Source of the DNA: Burkholderiales bacterium
Lineage (GTDB): Bacteria; Pseudomonadota; Gammaproteobacteria; Burkholderiales; Casimicrobiaceae
Length of the DNA: 64,000 bases
Assembly (NCBI GenBank): GCA_905339295.1
Contig: CAJPFI010000044.1
Span: 1 to 64,000 of the forward strand
Direction of reading: 5' to 3'
Shown here: positions 1 through 8,991 of the stretch, one piece after another
Position numbering within the stretch: position 1 is the stretch's first letter
Layout of the letters: every line of letters starts with the position of its first letter
Translations under genes and position numbers: made by a program
The notes under the pieces: model-generated
What the model saw: the letters and a program-made list of their open reading frames with translations, nothing else
What the model was told of the DNA's origin: nothing
Database searches by the model: none

Positions 1-1
1 C

Positions 2-175
2 CTGCGCTTCATCGCCAACCGGCGGTGTCAGCAGATCGGGCTCGATCCGCTATTCCCCAAGGCGGACAACCCGTTCCCGTGGATGGCCGAGATGATCGAT
101 CTCAAGAAGGAGAAGAACTTCTTCGAGACGCGGGTGATTGAATATCAGACCGGTGGGGCGTTGAGTTGGGACTAG
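2..175 (+). CDS. nrdB: Ribonucleotide reductase class Ia small subunit, C-terminal end (partial)
   Basis: This is the last 57 codons of a gene that begins before the window. The reading frame ends in [16 protein letters not shown], the tail typical of proteobacterial NrdB, which docks on the large subunit. Upstream residues such as [14 protein letters not shown] and [15 protein letters not shown] also fit the family. The protein holds the diiron-tyrosyl radical cofactor used to reduce ribonucleotides, but that part lies outside the window. The stop at 173-175 is in the same frame as, and 30 bases before, the next gene, whose base composition is clearly different. The identification is firm because this C-terminus is highly conserved. 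Confidence 0.9.
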   Translation: MRFIANRRCQQIGLDPLFPKADNPFPWMAEMIDLKKEKNFFETRVIEYQTGGALSWD

Positions 176-205
176 TCACTACTGTCCATACTGGCGCCTC
201 CAATA

Positions 206-2824
206 GTGCTGCGGCCGCTCGAAGAACTAAAGAAGTCCGCCGCACAATCGCGCGATGTATCCGATGGCGAGTACTTCTTTGCGCTTATGTATTGGGCAGA
301 AGCGCTGCTCAAATCGGTCGTTCTGGCACTTCATGCATGCCTAGATGAAGATGCCAATCGAACCAAGTATCGAATTGCACATTCGCTCGTTCGTGCTGAT
401 AGCCTTGGACCGTGGGTTGATGCGTTAGATGAAATACTAACCGGTCCGGCCTACCGTGTTGTATGTAGCGCGGCGCAACCACTATGTCGCGAACTCAGCG
501 AGCGCGTCTCCATTGACGACTGGAGACATCAAGCTGTCGGAGCACTCCACCTAGCTGCGATAGCTGCTGATTGTGACCTCGAATCGCTCCCGGCGAAAGT
601 TGAACTCCGGCGGTGGTTCTCAATATTTGTTGTTCTCCGAAATCGCACGCGCGCTCACGGAGCAACGCGTACCGAGAGCTTTCGTAATTCAAGCGCCAAT
701 CTCCACACGGCCCTTGATCTCCTAACAAGTCACCTATCTATCTTCAGTATTCCCTGGGCTTATCTCCACCAGAATCTCTCTGGGAAGTATCGGGTCACCA
801 ACCTTTCCGATGCCGATAGCAAAGAGTTGAACGATCTCCGGCGCAAGGCTCCCGCAGTACCAGTTCCGGAGGGCGTTTACATTGTCGTCGGCTCGTTGCG
901 CCATCTGCCTCTCCTCGTATCAGATGTCGAAGCGCATGATTTCTTCTTTCCAAACGGCGCTTTCACTGGAAAACGATATGAGCTCCTGTCTTACCATTCC
1001 GATGATCGTAAGACGGGTTCAGCCACCGAGTACCTGATTCCGCCGGGGAAGTTACCAGACAGCGATACTCACGGCTTGAAGGAACTGGATGTCCTCGGCC
1101 GAACTCTGACAAATCTTCCGCCAGTCCCTGCCCCATACATACATCGTCCAACAATTCAAGACGAACTAAAACAAGTACTCCTTGACGACCGTTTTCCACT
1201 GGTCACCTTGGTTGGTCGCGGAGGAATTGGAAAGACATCGCTTGCGATTGCGGTATGTCGCGACATCGCCGGCTCCGATCGTTATCTTGCTATTCTGTGG
1301 TTTAGCGCGAGAGACATCGACCTCCTAACCGAGGGTCCCAAACTAGTTAGGCCGGCAGTACTAACCAAGGACGATATATCTAGGCAGTTTTGTGAACTCG
1401 TTGGAACCGACTCCAAAACTGGCGCTCTGCAAGCCAATCACTTCCAACAGTCGTTAGCCAGTCAAGACTTAGGTGGCCCGATACTGTATGTGTTCGATAA
1501 TTTCGAAACGGTTCGCGACCCGATAGATATTTATGAGTATCTCAAGCAGTTCATTCGTCCGCCAAACAAAGTTCTAATTACGACGCGCGCGCGCGACTTC
1601 AAAGGAGACTATGCGATCGAGGTTTCTGGGATGGAACCCACGGAAGCAGAGGAACTTCTCGCCGTGCTGGCTTCGCAATCCGGTTTGGCGGACAAGCTTT
1701 CCAGCTCTGTGCGTCACGAAATCCTTACCACCGCGGACGGGCATCCGTACATCCTGAAGATTCTCGTAGGTGAATTTGCAATCGATCCAAAGCGGAAGGA
1801 ATTGAAGCGTGTCGTTGCAAGTAGGGATCAAGTCCTAGACGCATTGTTCGAGCGATCGTTTGCGGCGCTCTCGGAAGGCGCCCGCAGATTGTTTCTCACT
1901 GTGGGAGTTTGGCAGACCGCCATCTCTGAGTTGGTACTAGAAGCTGTGCTCATATCGAGATCTGCAGAACATTTCGACGTGCAACGTGCCATTGAGGAGC
2001 TTCGACGAAGCAGCCTGCTGGAGCAAACGCGATCGGAGACCGGCGAGTACTTCGTTTCCGCACCTCTTGCTGCCGCTCTGTTTGCGAAGACCAAGCTTTC
2101 CGTTAGCCCCCTTGAGCCAATTGTGCGAGCCGATTTGAACGTCCTACATCTTTTCGGCCCCGTCAACAAATCTGAGATTGCGCGTGGTTACAAACCCAAG
2201 CTTCGTAGATTCTTCACCGAGATAGGGCGTCGTAGTGGCGAGGATCCTGATTTCTTGAATGACCGTATGCGGTCAATGCTTGAGATGTTAGGGGCCAGAT
2301 TCCCGGAAGTTTGGCGATTCCTGGCTCAACTCAAGATTGAACAGAATGCCTTGTACGACGCAACCCACTATCTAACAACGTATCTTCAATCTGCAGATCT
2401 CGATATCGCGTCTCAAATTGAAGGATGGAAGACGCTTGCGACTACATATCGACGTCTTGGGGATTTGCCTGCATATCTGCACGCTCTCGCGAAGCTTGCA
2501 CAGTTTCCTGGCATTCCGCTGTCAGAACTCAGCACCATTGCGAGCGATGTAAATCACATATGTCAAGACGACAAGATTCGCGCGCTGCCGGAAGAGCGAC
2601 AGATGTTGGTTGAATCTGTCGCTGAACACTTTTCGCGACAGCTTAGGACAAGCTCGCACGCTGACGGCCGCGATGTTTCCCGATTGGCCTGGTTACTGTT
2701 GCACCTGCGCAAGGAAGAGGACGCGGCTAAGGTCATTCACGATGGTCTTTTGAAAGAACCCGAGAATCACTATCTGCGCAACCTCGCAGCCAAGGATTTT
2801 TATCTTAGACGCTATACGGAATAA
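206..2824 (+). CDS. HEPN-STAND ATPase with helical repeat C-terminus, putative defence protein
   Basis: An 872-residue protein with GTG start (no ATG until codon 28; no clear Shine-Dalgarno). Seen directly: an N-terminal helical region with RNRTRAH at 145-151, matching the R-N-x4-H signature of HEPN ribonucleases; a P-loop GRGGIGKT at 337-344; a Walker B-like ILYVFDNFE at 426-434; VLITTR at 456-461, as in NB-ARC/STAND ATPases; and a long helical C-terminal half with TPR-like stretches. STAND proteins usually sense a ligand through the C-terminal repeats and release an effector after oligomerising. I infer an RNA-cutting effector and an anti-phage or stress role. The gene is AT-richer than its neighbours, with TTA, ATA and AGG codons, and sits just after nrdB, suggesting transfer. 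No partner gene follows. Family assignment is good; function is inferred. Confidence 0.75.
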   Translation: MLRPLEELKKSAAQSRDVSDGEYFFALMYWAEALLKSVVLALHACLDEDANRTKYRIAHSLVRADSLGPWVDALDEILTGPAYRVVCSAAQPLCRELSERVSIDDWRHQAVGALHLAAIAADCDLESLPAKVELRRWFSIFVVLRNRTRAHGATRTESFRNSSANLHTALDLLTSHLSIFSIPWAYLHQNLSGKYRVTNLSDADSKELNDLRRKAPAVPVPEGVYIVVGSLRHLPLLVSDVEAHDFFFPNGAFTGKRYELLSYHSDDRKTGSATEYLIPPGKLPDSDTHGLKELDVLGRTLTNLPPVPAPYIHRPTIQDELKQVLLDDRFPLVTLVGRGGIGKTSLAIAVCRDIAGSDRYLAILWFSARDIDLLTEGPKLVRPAVLTKDDISRQFCELVGTDSKTGALQANHFQQSLASQDLGGPILYVFDNFETVRDPIDIYEYLKQFIRPPNKVLITTRARDFKGDYAIEVSGMEPTEAEELLAVLASQSGLADKLSSSVRHEILTTADGHPYILKILVGEFAIDPKRKELKRVVASRDQVLDALFERSFAALSEGARRLFLTVGVWQTAISELVLEAVLISRSAEHFDVQRAIEELRRSSLLEQTRSETGEYFVSAPLAAALFAKTKLSVSPLEPIVRADLNVLHLFGPVNKSEIARGYKPKLRRFFTEIGRRSGEDPDFLNDRMRSMLEMLGARFPEVWRFLAQLKIEQNALYDATHYLTTYLQSADLDIASQIEGWKTLATTYRRLGDLPAYLHALAKLAQFPGIPLSELSTIASDVNHICQDDKIRALPEERQMLVESVAEHFSRQLRTSSHADGRDVSRLAWLLLHLRKEEDAAKVIHDGLLKEPENHYLRNLAAKDFYLRRYTE

Positions 2825-3164
2825 TTTTGGTTGCAGTATGGGCAAATGCGCCGGCCCCATGAGTGAGGGGTAACCGCGACCGGCAGCAAGCCTTACATTG
2901 AAAAATGCATAGAGTCGGCTCCGCAGTTATCGGCGGATAGCGTGGAAGCTCCTGTCGCCAACCGTTGAGTGATGCCCGAAGTTCGTCGGGGCCAACTCAG
3001 AACTTTGGGTCGATGCGCGCGTCGCGCCGCACCCGTCGCTCGCTACACTTGGCTAAGTAGGGAGTCGGGTATGCCAAATGGCGCATATGCGCATCGGAAT
3101 GAACCGTCCCCGTTGGTCGACGCCGAGCGAGCTTGCGAACGGTTGGATGCCCCCAAGACGAATG
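2825..3164. other. Intergenic stretch after the STAND gene
   Basis: About 340 bases with no convincing gene. The first part keeps the lower GC of the upstream gene, then composition changes back to the GC-rich host type before the repeat element. Short open frames are present but have neither a ribosome binding site nor family-like sequence. It may mark the right-hand junction of the acquired segment. Confidence 0.5.
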
Positions 3165-3270
3165 AATGGGGTCAGAGCCGTAACAATCGCGCTGGCGGCG
3201 GGCCTATAGGCGCGGCCGCCCGCGCGAGTTCATGGCGGCACCGTACGCGACTGTTACGGCTCTGACCCCA
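3165..3270. repeat. REPIN-like element A (inverted repeat pair)
   Basis: The left end (3165-3188) carries GGGGTCAGAGCCGTAACA and the right end (3249-3270) carries the reverse complement, about 60 bases apart. The interior resembles the reverse complement of the interior of the element at 9039-9141, sharing CGCTGGCGGCGG, GCGGCC, CCCGCG and AGTTCATG blocks in the same order. It is therefore a mobile unit of about 105 bases rather than two chance repeats. The right end overlaps the 3' end of the LysR gene. The family belongs with the RAYT transposase at 11617-12294. Confidence 0.75.
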
Positions 3271-4180
3271 CTACCCACGTCCCCTTCGCCACGAGCGCCG
3301 CGGCGACCGAGCTGATGAGGGCCGCCACCGCCCGCGTGGCGGTCGTGATCGAGTGCTTCGGCCCCGTCGTCATGACGAGCACGCGCGAGATGGTCGGATC
3401 CTTGATCGGCGCCGCCTGCAGGCGACCCATGCCGACGTCGTTCGCCACCGAGTCGTAGCCTGAGATCGTGTAGCCGCAGCCGGCGACCACAGTCTCCTTG
3501 ATTGCCAGCAGCGAATCGATCTCGCACAGCAGGTTGAGCTTGAAGCCGGCGTCGTTGCAGGCGTCCTCGACCATGGTCCGCACCGAGTGCGGCCTGCACG
3601 GCAGCATGATCGCGCAGCGCGAGAGCTGGGCGAACGGGACCGCGCGCTTCGCGGTCAACGGGTCGCCGGCCGGACCGACCAGGTAGAGGCTCGACCGGGC
3701 GAGCGGGATCGCCCCTTTCTTCACGCTGTCCTCGCGGGCGAAGACCAGTCCGATGTCGATCCGCCGCGCGGCCAGCCACTCTTCGACGCCGCCGGAGAGA
3801 CCCTCGACGAAGCGCAGCTGCAGTTCCGGATAGCGCTCGCGCGCGAGCTGGACCAGCGGTCCCACGAGGCGCGCCGCGATCGAGCCGGGCAGCCCGATCG
3901 CGACGGTCCCGGACAGCTTCCCCCGCAGCGCCTTGGCCTCGTTGGTGAACCGTGTCACCTCGAGCGTCGCGCGCTGCGCGAGCGGCGCGAGCCGCCGTCC
4001 GAACTCCGTGGCGTGCATGCCGCGTCCGGTCCGGTGGAACAGCCGGTGCCCGAGCTCCTGCTCGAGCTCCTGGATGCCGCGGCTCAGCATCGAATGCGAC
4101 ACCTGCAGCTGCAGCGCGGCCTTGCTGAGGCTGCCGGTCTCGGCGACGCAAAGGAACCAGGCGAGGCGCTTGACGTCCAT
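3254..4180 (-). CDS. LysR-family transcriptional regulator
   Basis: A 308-residue LysR-type regulator: winged helix-turn-helix in residues 1-60 (AALQLQVSHSMLSRGIQELE is the recognition region), then a periplasmic-binding-protein-like effector domain. Length is normal. It is transcribed away from the cupin/TTT transporter operon that starts 300 bases away, the usual arrangement for a LysR protein controlling its neighbour, so it likely senses the transported carboxylate or a product. The last residues, VVGSEP, and the TAA stop are encoded by the right arm of the repeat at 3249-3270, so the original C-terminus has been replaced by insertion. The ligand is unknown. Confidence 0.85.
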   Translation of the reverse strand: MDVKRLAWFLCVAETGSLSKAALQLQVSHSMLSRGIQELEQELGHRLFHRTGRGMHATEFGRRLAPLAQRATLEVTRFTNEAKALRGKLSGTVAIGLPGSIAARLVGPLVQLARERYPELQLRFVEGLSGGVEEWLAARRIDIGLVFAREDSVKKGAIPLARSSLYLVGPAGDPLTAKRAVPFAQLSRCAIMLPCRPHSVRTMVEDACNDAGFKLNLLCEIDSLLAIKETVVAGCGYTISGYDSVANDVGMGRLQAAPIKDPTISRVLVMTTGPKHSITTATRAVAALISSVAAALVAKGTWVVGSEP

Positions 4181-4192
4181 CGGAGCCTTGCA

Positions 4193-4209
4193 TTCTACGC
4201 AAAGCAGAA
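4193..4209. promoter_or_regulatory. Possible LysR operator, TTCT-N9-AGAA
   Basis: An interrupted palindrome, TTCT then nine bases then AGAA, lies 13 bases upstream of the LysR start codon in the divergent region facing the cupin operon. It fits the general T-N11-A layout of LysR boxes. Support is by position and symmetry only; short palindromes of this size can occur by chance. Confidence 0.3.
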
Positions 4210-4370
4210 ATCCGGGTTCTCACCTAGGTCAAGTCTCGCGGGATGCTTATGCTCGTCGGAGCGAACGGGCACGGCAGCGACGAGGCCCTCGCCGCAGGAG
4301 GATGCGCCGCCCCGCGCGCCACGCGCCGGCCGCCGCGACCCTCCGCGCAGGAGGAGGCGATCGCGACCCG

Positions 4371-4403
4371 GCCCGAGGCACCGGCGCGCACGATGCCTCG
4401 GGC
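4371..4403. promoter_or_regulatory. 10-bp perfect inverted repeat in the cupin operon leader
   Basis: GCCCGAGGCA at 4371-4380 is followed after 13 bases by its perfect complement TGCCTCGGGC at 4394-4403. It ends 75 bases before the cupin start codon. It could form a stable RNA hairpin in the leader or be an operator. No run of T follows, so it is not a simple terminator. Confidence 0.4.
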
Positions 4404-4477
4404 CGATCGCGGCGGCGACCCCCCGCGCGAAAGACCTCGCCGCGAATCGCCCCCGAACACCCACAGCAGGAGGAGCC

Positions 4478-4930
4478 ATGTCACGACTGCCGGTTTACAG
4501 GATCGCCGACATCCCGCGCGAGAAACAGTTGCACGAAGGGCGCATGACGCGCTATTCGATACGCACGAAGAACGCGCAGATCGTGTTCGCCGACATCGTG
4601 CCGCAGCCGATGGGGAGCCAGCGCTACCATCGCAAGCCGCACGACCATCCGCACGACATGCTGCTCATCGTCGTCAAAGGGACGATGCGCATGGAGATCG
4701 CCGGCGAGGAATACGACATCGGCCCCAACGAGGTCATGGACGTCCCGGCCTTCGCGATGCACCGCGGCTACGCGCTCGGCTCGGCGCCCGTCTCGCTGAT
4801 CGAGATCTTCTCGCCGGTGCGCCACGACTACATCCACCTGGTGGCGTGGCAGGAGGAGGCGTTCGGCGACGACGGCGTTCCCTGGATCAGGAAAGAGCAC
4901 AATTCCTGGAACCCGCCGCCCGGGCCGTGA
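4478..4930 (+). CDS. Small cupin-domain protein
   Basis: A 150-residue single-domain cupin. The metal-binding type motif is visible as HRKPHDHPHDMLL, followed by the strand KGTMRMEIAGEEYDIGPNEV and a second histidine in FAMHRGY. The start is set by a strong ribosome binding site, AGGAGGAG, at 4468-4475. It is the first gene of a cluster with a TTT receptor and TctB/TctA membrane proteins. Cupins in this position are often small dioxygenases, isomerases or sensors acting on the transported acid, but the substrate is unknown. The C-terminus is tryptophan- and proline-rich (WIRKEHNSWNPPPGP). Confidence 0.75.
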   Translation: MSRLPVYRIADIPREKQLHEGRMTRYSIRTKNAQIVFADIVPQPMGSQRYHRKPHDHPHDMLLIVVKGTMRMEIAGEEYDIGPNEVMDVPAFAMHRGYALGSAPVSLIEIFSPVRHDYIHLVAWQEEAFGDDGVPWIRKEHNSWNPPPGP

Positions 4931-5059
4931 CCACGGCAACGGAGGCGAACCGCAATGGAGCCCCCCGCGTGCCGGACGAGGCGGAAGCGCCGTCCTGCAG
5001 TCCGGATCGAGGGGATGGGGTCGTCGAAGCCGACCCGCTGTGCCAAACGGGAAAATGAC

Positions 5060-6025
5060 ATGATCGGACACCTCGGTCGATGGATCGTCGCAGCATGCTT
5101 CGCCGTCGCGGCCGTCGCCGCGCAGGCGCAGCCCTATCCCAACCAGAGCATCAAGCTGATCGTTCCGTACGGCCCCGGACAGGCGACGGACGTCATGTGT
5201 CGCGTGTTCGCGGAGCAGTTGAAGGTCGTGCTCAAGCAGAACATCGTGATCGAGAACCGCGTCGGTGCGGCGAGCAACCTCGGCGCCGCGGAAGCCGCCA
5301 AGGCCGCTCCCGACGGCTACACGCTCCTGTGCACGGGCAACGCCACGCACGTCGCGAATCCGCTGCTGTACTCGTCGATGGGCTTCGATCCCGACAAGGA
5401 CCTCCTGCCCATCACCGCGGTCGCGGCCACCGGCTACGTGATGGCCGTGGGGCCCAAGCTCAAGGGCAAGACCGTCACCGAGGTCGTCGCGATGGCGAAG
5501 TCGGCGTCGCCGCCGCTCAAGATGGGACTGGCGAGCACGACGTCGCGGGTCCTGTTCGAGATGCTCCGGCAGGCCGCGAACGTGCAGCTGACCAACGTGC
5601 CGTACATGGCCGGCAACCGCGACCTCTTCCCCGACCTGATGCGCGGCGACACCGACATGGTCATCGAGGCGATGCCCTCGGCGATGGGCTCGGTGACCGG
5701 CGGAACGGTGACGCCGATCGCGGTCACGCTGCCCGAGCGCTCTCCGCTCCTGCCCAACGTGCCGACGTTCAAGGAAGTGGGGCTCGACGTGCAGCTCGTC
5801 GGCTGGAACGCGTTCTACGCGCCGAAGGGAACGTCGCCGGAAATCATCGCGACGCTGAATCGCGCGGCGCTCGAGGCGCTCAGGCATCCCGACGTCGCGA
5901 AGCGCCTCGAGGCCATCGCCTGCGTGCCGAATCCGACCTCGCCGGAACAGCTCGCGAAGATGATCGCCGACGACCGCGCGAAGTGGAAGCCGATCGTCGA
6001 GGAGTACAAGCTGCGGGTGAACTAG
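5060..6025 (+). CDS. tctC: Tripartite tricarboxylate transporter solute receptor (TctC/Bug family)
   Basis: A 321-residue periplasmic binding protein with a signal peptide (residues 1-23, ending AAQAQ) and the family opening YPNQSIKLIVPYGPGQATD. GYTLLCTG and the C-terminal LAKMIADDRAKWKPIV region are typical of Bug receptors. It would deliver a carboxylate to the TctAB membrane complex. The start at 5060 was chosen because the signal peptide begins there; upstream in-frame sequence does not look like protein. It is followed by tctB and tctA, so this is the complete transporter of the window, unlike the receptors at 13317 and 25892. Cys residues in DVMCRVF and LLCTG are slightly unusual. Confidence 0.85.
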   Translation: MIGHLGRWIVAACFAVAAVAAQAQPYPNQSIKLIVPYGPGQATDVMCRVFAEQLKVVLKQNIVIENRVGAASNLGAAEAAKAAPDGYTLLCTGNATHVANPLLYSSMGFDPDKDLLPITAVAATGYVMAVGPKLKGKTVTEVVAMAKSASPPLKMGLASTTSRVLFEMLRQAANVQLTNVPYMAGNRDLFPDLMRGDTDMVIEAMPSAMGSVTGGTVTPIAVTLPERSPLLPNVPTFKEVGLDVQLVGWNAFYAPKGTSPEIIATLNRAALEALRHPDVAKRLEAIACVPNPTSPEQLAKMIADDRAKWKPIVEEYKLRVN

Positions 6026-6118
6026 GCGTCGCATGCCGCCGGCGCGCGCCGGGAGGAGACCGGGCGGCGCGCGTCTGGCGCGTCGCCCTCCCGGCTTCGC
6101 GGATCCGCAGGGAACGAG

Positions 6119-6592
6119 ATGACTCGGCCACGGGGCTTGCGCGCGCTCGCGATCCGCAATCCGCAGGATTTCTACGGCGGGCTGGTCCTGGTGGCGTTCG
6201 CCGCCATCGCGTTCTGGGCGACGCGCGACCTGCCCGGCTCGCGCGGCCTGACGTTCGGCGCGGGGACCGCGCCGCGCCTGTTCGCCGGATTGCTCGCGTT
6301 CGTGGGCGCCATCGTCACGATCCTCGGCGTCGTGACGACGGGCCCGTCCGTGGGTCGCTACCCGATCCGCGGCCCGCTGCTGATCTTCGCGTCCGTCCTG
6401 GTGTTCGCGGGCACGGTGAAGGCCGTCGGGCTCGTCGTCGCGACCTTCGTCACCGTGCTGGTCGCGAGCGCGGCGAGCCGCGAGACGCGGTGGCGCGAGG
6501 CGATCCCGTGGGCGGCGGCGCTGAGTGTCTTCTGCGCACTGCTGTTCTCGTACGCGCTGGGCCTGCCGTTGCCGCTCTGGCCGAAGCTGTAG
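6119..6592 (+). CDS. tctB: TctB-family small membrane subunit of TTT transporter
   Basis: A 157-residue protein with four hydrophobic segments (about residues 20-35, 55-75, 85-118 and 130-150), the size and layout of TctB. The N-terminal DFYGGLVLVAFAAIAFWATRD matches the family's first segment. TctB works with TctA in sodium- or proton-coupled uptake in the inner membrane. It lies between the receptor and the large permease, nine bases before tctA, so the three genes form one operon. TctB sequences are poorly conserved, but context makes the call safe. Confidence 0.8.
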   Translation: MTRPRGLRALAIRNPQDFYGGLVLVAFAAIAFWATRDLPGSRGLTFGAGTAPRLFAGLLAFVGAIVTILGVVTTGPSVGRYPIRGPLLIFASVLVFAGTVKAVGLVVATFVTVLVASAASRETRWREAIPWAAALSVFCALLFSYALGLPLPLWPKL

Positions 6593-6601
6593 CGGCGAGC
6601 G

Positions 6602-8098
6602 ATGGACCTCCTCGCCAACCTCGCGCTCGGCTTCTCCGTCGCCGTGACGGCGACGAACCTGGGGCTGTGCCTGGCGGGCGTGCTGATCGGGACGCTGATC
6701 GGCGTGCTGCCGGGACTCGGGCCGGTCGCCACGATCGCGATGCTGCTGCCGCTGACGTTCGGGCTGCCGCCGACCGGCGCGCTGATCATGCTGGCCGGCA
6801 TCTACTACGGCGCGCAGTACGGCGGGTCGACGACCTCGATCCTCGTCAACATCCCGGGCGAAGCCTCGTCGGTGGTGACGACGCTCGACGGCTTCCAGAT
6901 GGCGCGCCAGGGCCGGGCCGGGGCGGCGCTCGCCATCGCCGCCATCGGCTCGTTCTTCGCCGGCACCGTCGCGACGCTGCTCGTCGCGGCGCTGAGCGCC
7001 CCCCTCACCACCGTCGCGCTGGCATTCGGCGCGCCGGAGTACTTCTCGCTGATGGTCCTCGGACTCGCGTTCGCCGTGGTCCTGTCGCGAGGCTCGGTGC
7101 CCAAGGCGGTCGCGACGGTCCTCGTCGGCCTCGTGCTGTCGATGGTGGGCTCCGACCTGGTGAGCGGCGTGCCCCGCATGGGCTTCGGGCTTCCGGAGCT
7201 TGCCGACGGCATCGGATTCGTGGTCATCGCGATGGGGGTGTTCGGCTTCGCGGAGATCATGCGCAACCTCGAGGCGCCCGAGCAGCGCGGCGTGGTCGCC
7301 GGAAAGATCACCGGGTTGATGCCGACGCTCGCGGATCTCAGGCAGTCCGCGCCCGCCATCGGCCGCGGCTCGCTCATCGGCGCCGTGCTGGGCATCCTGC
7401 CTGGCGGCGGCGCGGTAATCGCCTCGTTCGCCGCGTACACGCTCGAGAAGCGCGTCTCGCGCCATCCCGAGCGGATGGGGACCGGCGTCATCGAAGGCGT
7501 CGCCGCGCCGGAGAGCGCGAACAACGCGGCCGCGCAGACATCGTTCGTGCCGCTGCTCACGCTCGGCATCCCGGCGAACGCCGTGATGGCGCTGATGATC
7601 GGCGCGATGACGATCCAGGGGATCATCCCCGGGCCGCAGGTCATGGTGCGCCAGCCCGACCTCGTCTGGGGCCTCATCGCCTCGATGTGGATCGGCAACC
7701 TGATGCTGCTGGTGATCAACCTGCCGCTCGTCGGCGTGTGGGTCAGCCTGCTGCGCGTGCCCTACCGGCTGCTCTTCCCGGCGATCATCGCGTTCTGCTG
7801 CATCGGCGGCTATTCGGTGAACAACTCGTCGTTCGACGTCATGCTGACCGGCCTGTTCGGCCTGGCCGGCTACTGGCTGGTGAAGCACGACTTCGAGCCG
7901 GCGCCGATGCTCCTCGGCCTCGTCCTCGGCCCGGCGATGGAGGAGAACCTGCGGCGCGCGATGGTGATCTCCAACGGCGACCCGACGGTGTTCGCGACGC
8001 GGCCGATCTCCGCGGGGCTGCTCGCGCTCACCGCGCTGCTGCTCGTCGTGGCGATCCTGCCCAGGATCCGCCGCCGCCGCGAAGAGGTGTTCGTCTAG
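6602..8098 (+). CDS. tctA: TctA-family large permease subunit of TTT transporter
   Basis: A 498-residue integral membrane protein of the normal TctA length. Family landmarks are GTLIGVLPGLGPVATIAMLL near the N-terminus, YYGAQYGGSTTSILVNIPGE, the cytoplasmic EGVAAPESANNAAAQ segment, and FVPLLTLGIPANAVMALMIG. It forms the translocation path with TctB and takes substrate from TctC. It is the last gene of the cupin-tctC-tctB-tctA operon and converges with the hydrolase gene 18 bases away. Substrate cannot be read from sequence. Confidence 0.93.
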   Translation: MDLLANLALGFSVAVTATNLGLCLAGVLIGTLIGVLPGLGPVATIAMLLPLTFGLPPTGALIMLAGIYYGAQYGGSTTSILVNIPGEASSVVTTLDGFQMARQGRAGAALAIAAIGSFFAGTVATLLVAALSAPLTTVALAFGAPEYFSLMVLGLAFAVVLSRGSVPKAVATVLVGLVLSMVGSDLVSGVPRMGFGLPELADGIGFVVIAMGVFGFAEIMRNLEAPEQRGVVAGKITGLMPTLADLRQSAPAIGRGSLIGAVLGILPGGGAVIASFAAYTLEKRVSRHPERMGTGVIEGVAAPESANNAAAQTSFVPLLTLGIPANAVMALMIGAMTIQGIIPGPQVMVRQPDLVWGLIASMWIGNLMLLVINLPLVGVWVSLLRVPYRLLFPAIIAFCCIGGYSVNNSSFDVMLTGLFGLAGYWLVKHDFEPAPMLLGLVLGPAMEENLRRAMVISNGDPTVFATRPISAGLLALTALLLVVAILPRIRRRREEVFV

Positions 8099-8116
8099 GC
8101 GCGCGCAGCGCCGCGG

Positions 8117-8986
8117 TCACGTCCGCGAGGCGTGCGCGGCCAGGAACGCGGTCACGGCAGCGTTGAAGTCGGCCGGACGGTCGCGGTGCATCGCGTGACC
8201 GGCGCCGTCGATGGTCACCAGCGGTGAAACCCCCGGATTGAGGCGGCGCATCGCGTCGAGGATCAGCCGGTAACGCGCCGGGCTGTCCGATCCGGTGATC
8301 GCCAGGATCGGCACGGAGAGCGACGCGATCTGCGCCGGCGTGAACGCCGGCCGCTGCGCGCAGGCTGGTCCCGTGCGGACGTTGTCGAGAAGGATCCGGC
8401 GCTGCTCGGTGGTGCGCCGCTCCCACGCGCCGGGGCCGTTCAGGTCTTCGACGAACTCGCGCGCCGCGGTTTCCGCATCCTTGGTGGCGAGGTTGGCGCG
8501 AAGCCTCGCGAACATCGCGAGCGTCTGCTGCGCCATCGCCCGGCCGTCGGGCGTGTCGGGCAGCAAGGCTTCCAGGCCCCCGGGATCGGCGAGCAGCAGC
8601 GTTCGGACGCGGTCCGGGTGTCGCAGCGCGAGTTCCAGCGCGACCGTGCCGCCGCGCGAGTGACCGAGCAGGTGGACCGGTCCGAGCCGCTGCACGGCGA
8701 TGAATTCGCCGAGGTCGTCGGCATGCCGCTCGACGCTGAAGTCGTCGCCGCGCCCGTCCCAGCGCTCGGGATAGCTGTGCCGCAGGCTGACCGCGATCGT
8801 GCGGGCGTGCGCGGACAGCGGCGCCACCTGCGACTGGAACGAGCGGTAGTCGCTGATCGAGCCGTGGACCAGGAGGAGCGCGGGCAGCTTGGTCCCGGCC
8901 TCGACGTAGGCGAGCCGGCAGTCGTCCACCTCGCAGAACTGCGTGCGCTCCCCGGTCGGCCAGGGCGGTATCGACACGTCGGTCAA
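8117..8986 (-). CDS. Alpha/beta-hydrolase fold protein
   Basis: A 289-residue hydrolase with a complete catalytic set: oxyanion HGS at 41-43, nucleophile Ser110 in GHSRGG, Asp234 in TGSDSP and His264 in GAGHAMHRD. The sequence is close to the general family of esterases, epoxide hydrolases and C-C hydrolases, and does not point to one substrate. There is no signal peptide, so it is cytoplasmic. The gene is convergent with tctA, and its start lies six bases from the outermost repeat of the 8992-9294 cluster, so its promoter must lie within or beyond repeat DNA. Confidence 0.8.
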   Translation of the reverse strand: MTDVSIPPWPTGERTQFCEVDDCRLAYVEAGTKLPALLLVHGSISDYRSFQSQVAPLSAHARTIAVSLRHSYPERWDGRGDDFSVERHADDLGEFIAVQRLGPVHLLGHSRGGTVALELALRHPDRVRTLLLADPGGLEALLPDTPDGRAMAQQTLAMFARLRANLATKDAETAAREFVEDLNGPGAWERRTTEQRRILLDNVRTGPACAQRPAFTPAQIASLSVPILAITGSDSPARYRLILDAMRRLNPGVSPLVTIDGAGHAMHRDRPADFNAAVTAFLAAHASRT

Positions 8987-8991
8987 GAGTG

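Noticed and set aside
2969-3265. Short plus-strand open frame after the STAND gene
   Set aside because: No ribosome binding site, runs through the REPIN element, and does not resemble a protein.
4481-7888. Very long open frame on the minus strand across the cupin and TTT operon
   Set aside because: It is antisense to four well supported genes and its translation is Arg/His/Gln/Asp-rich, typical of a GC-rich shadow frame.
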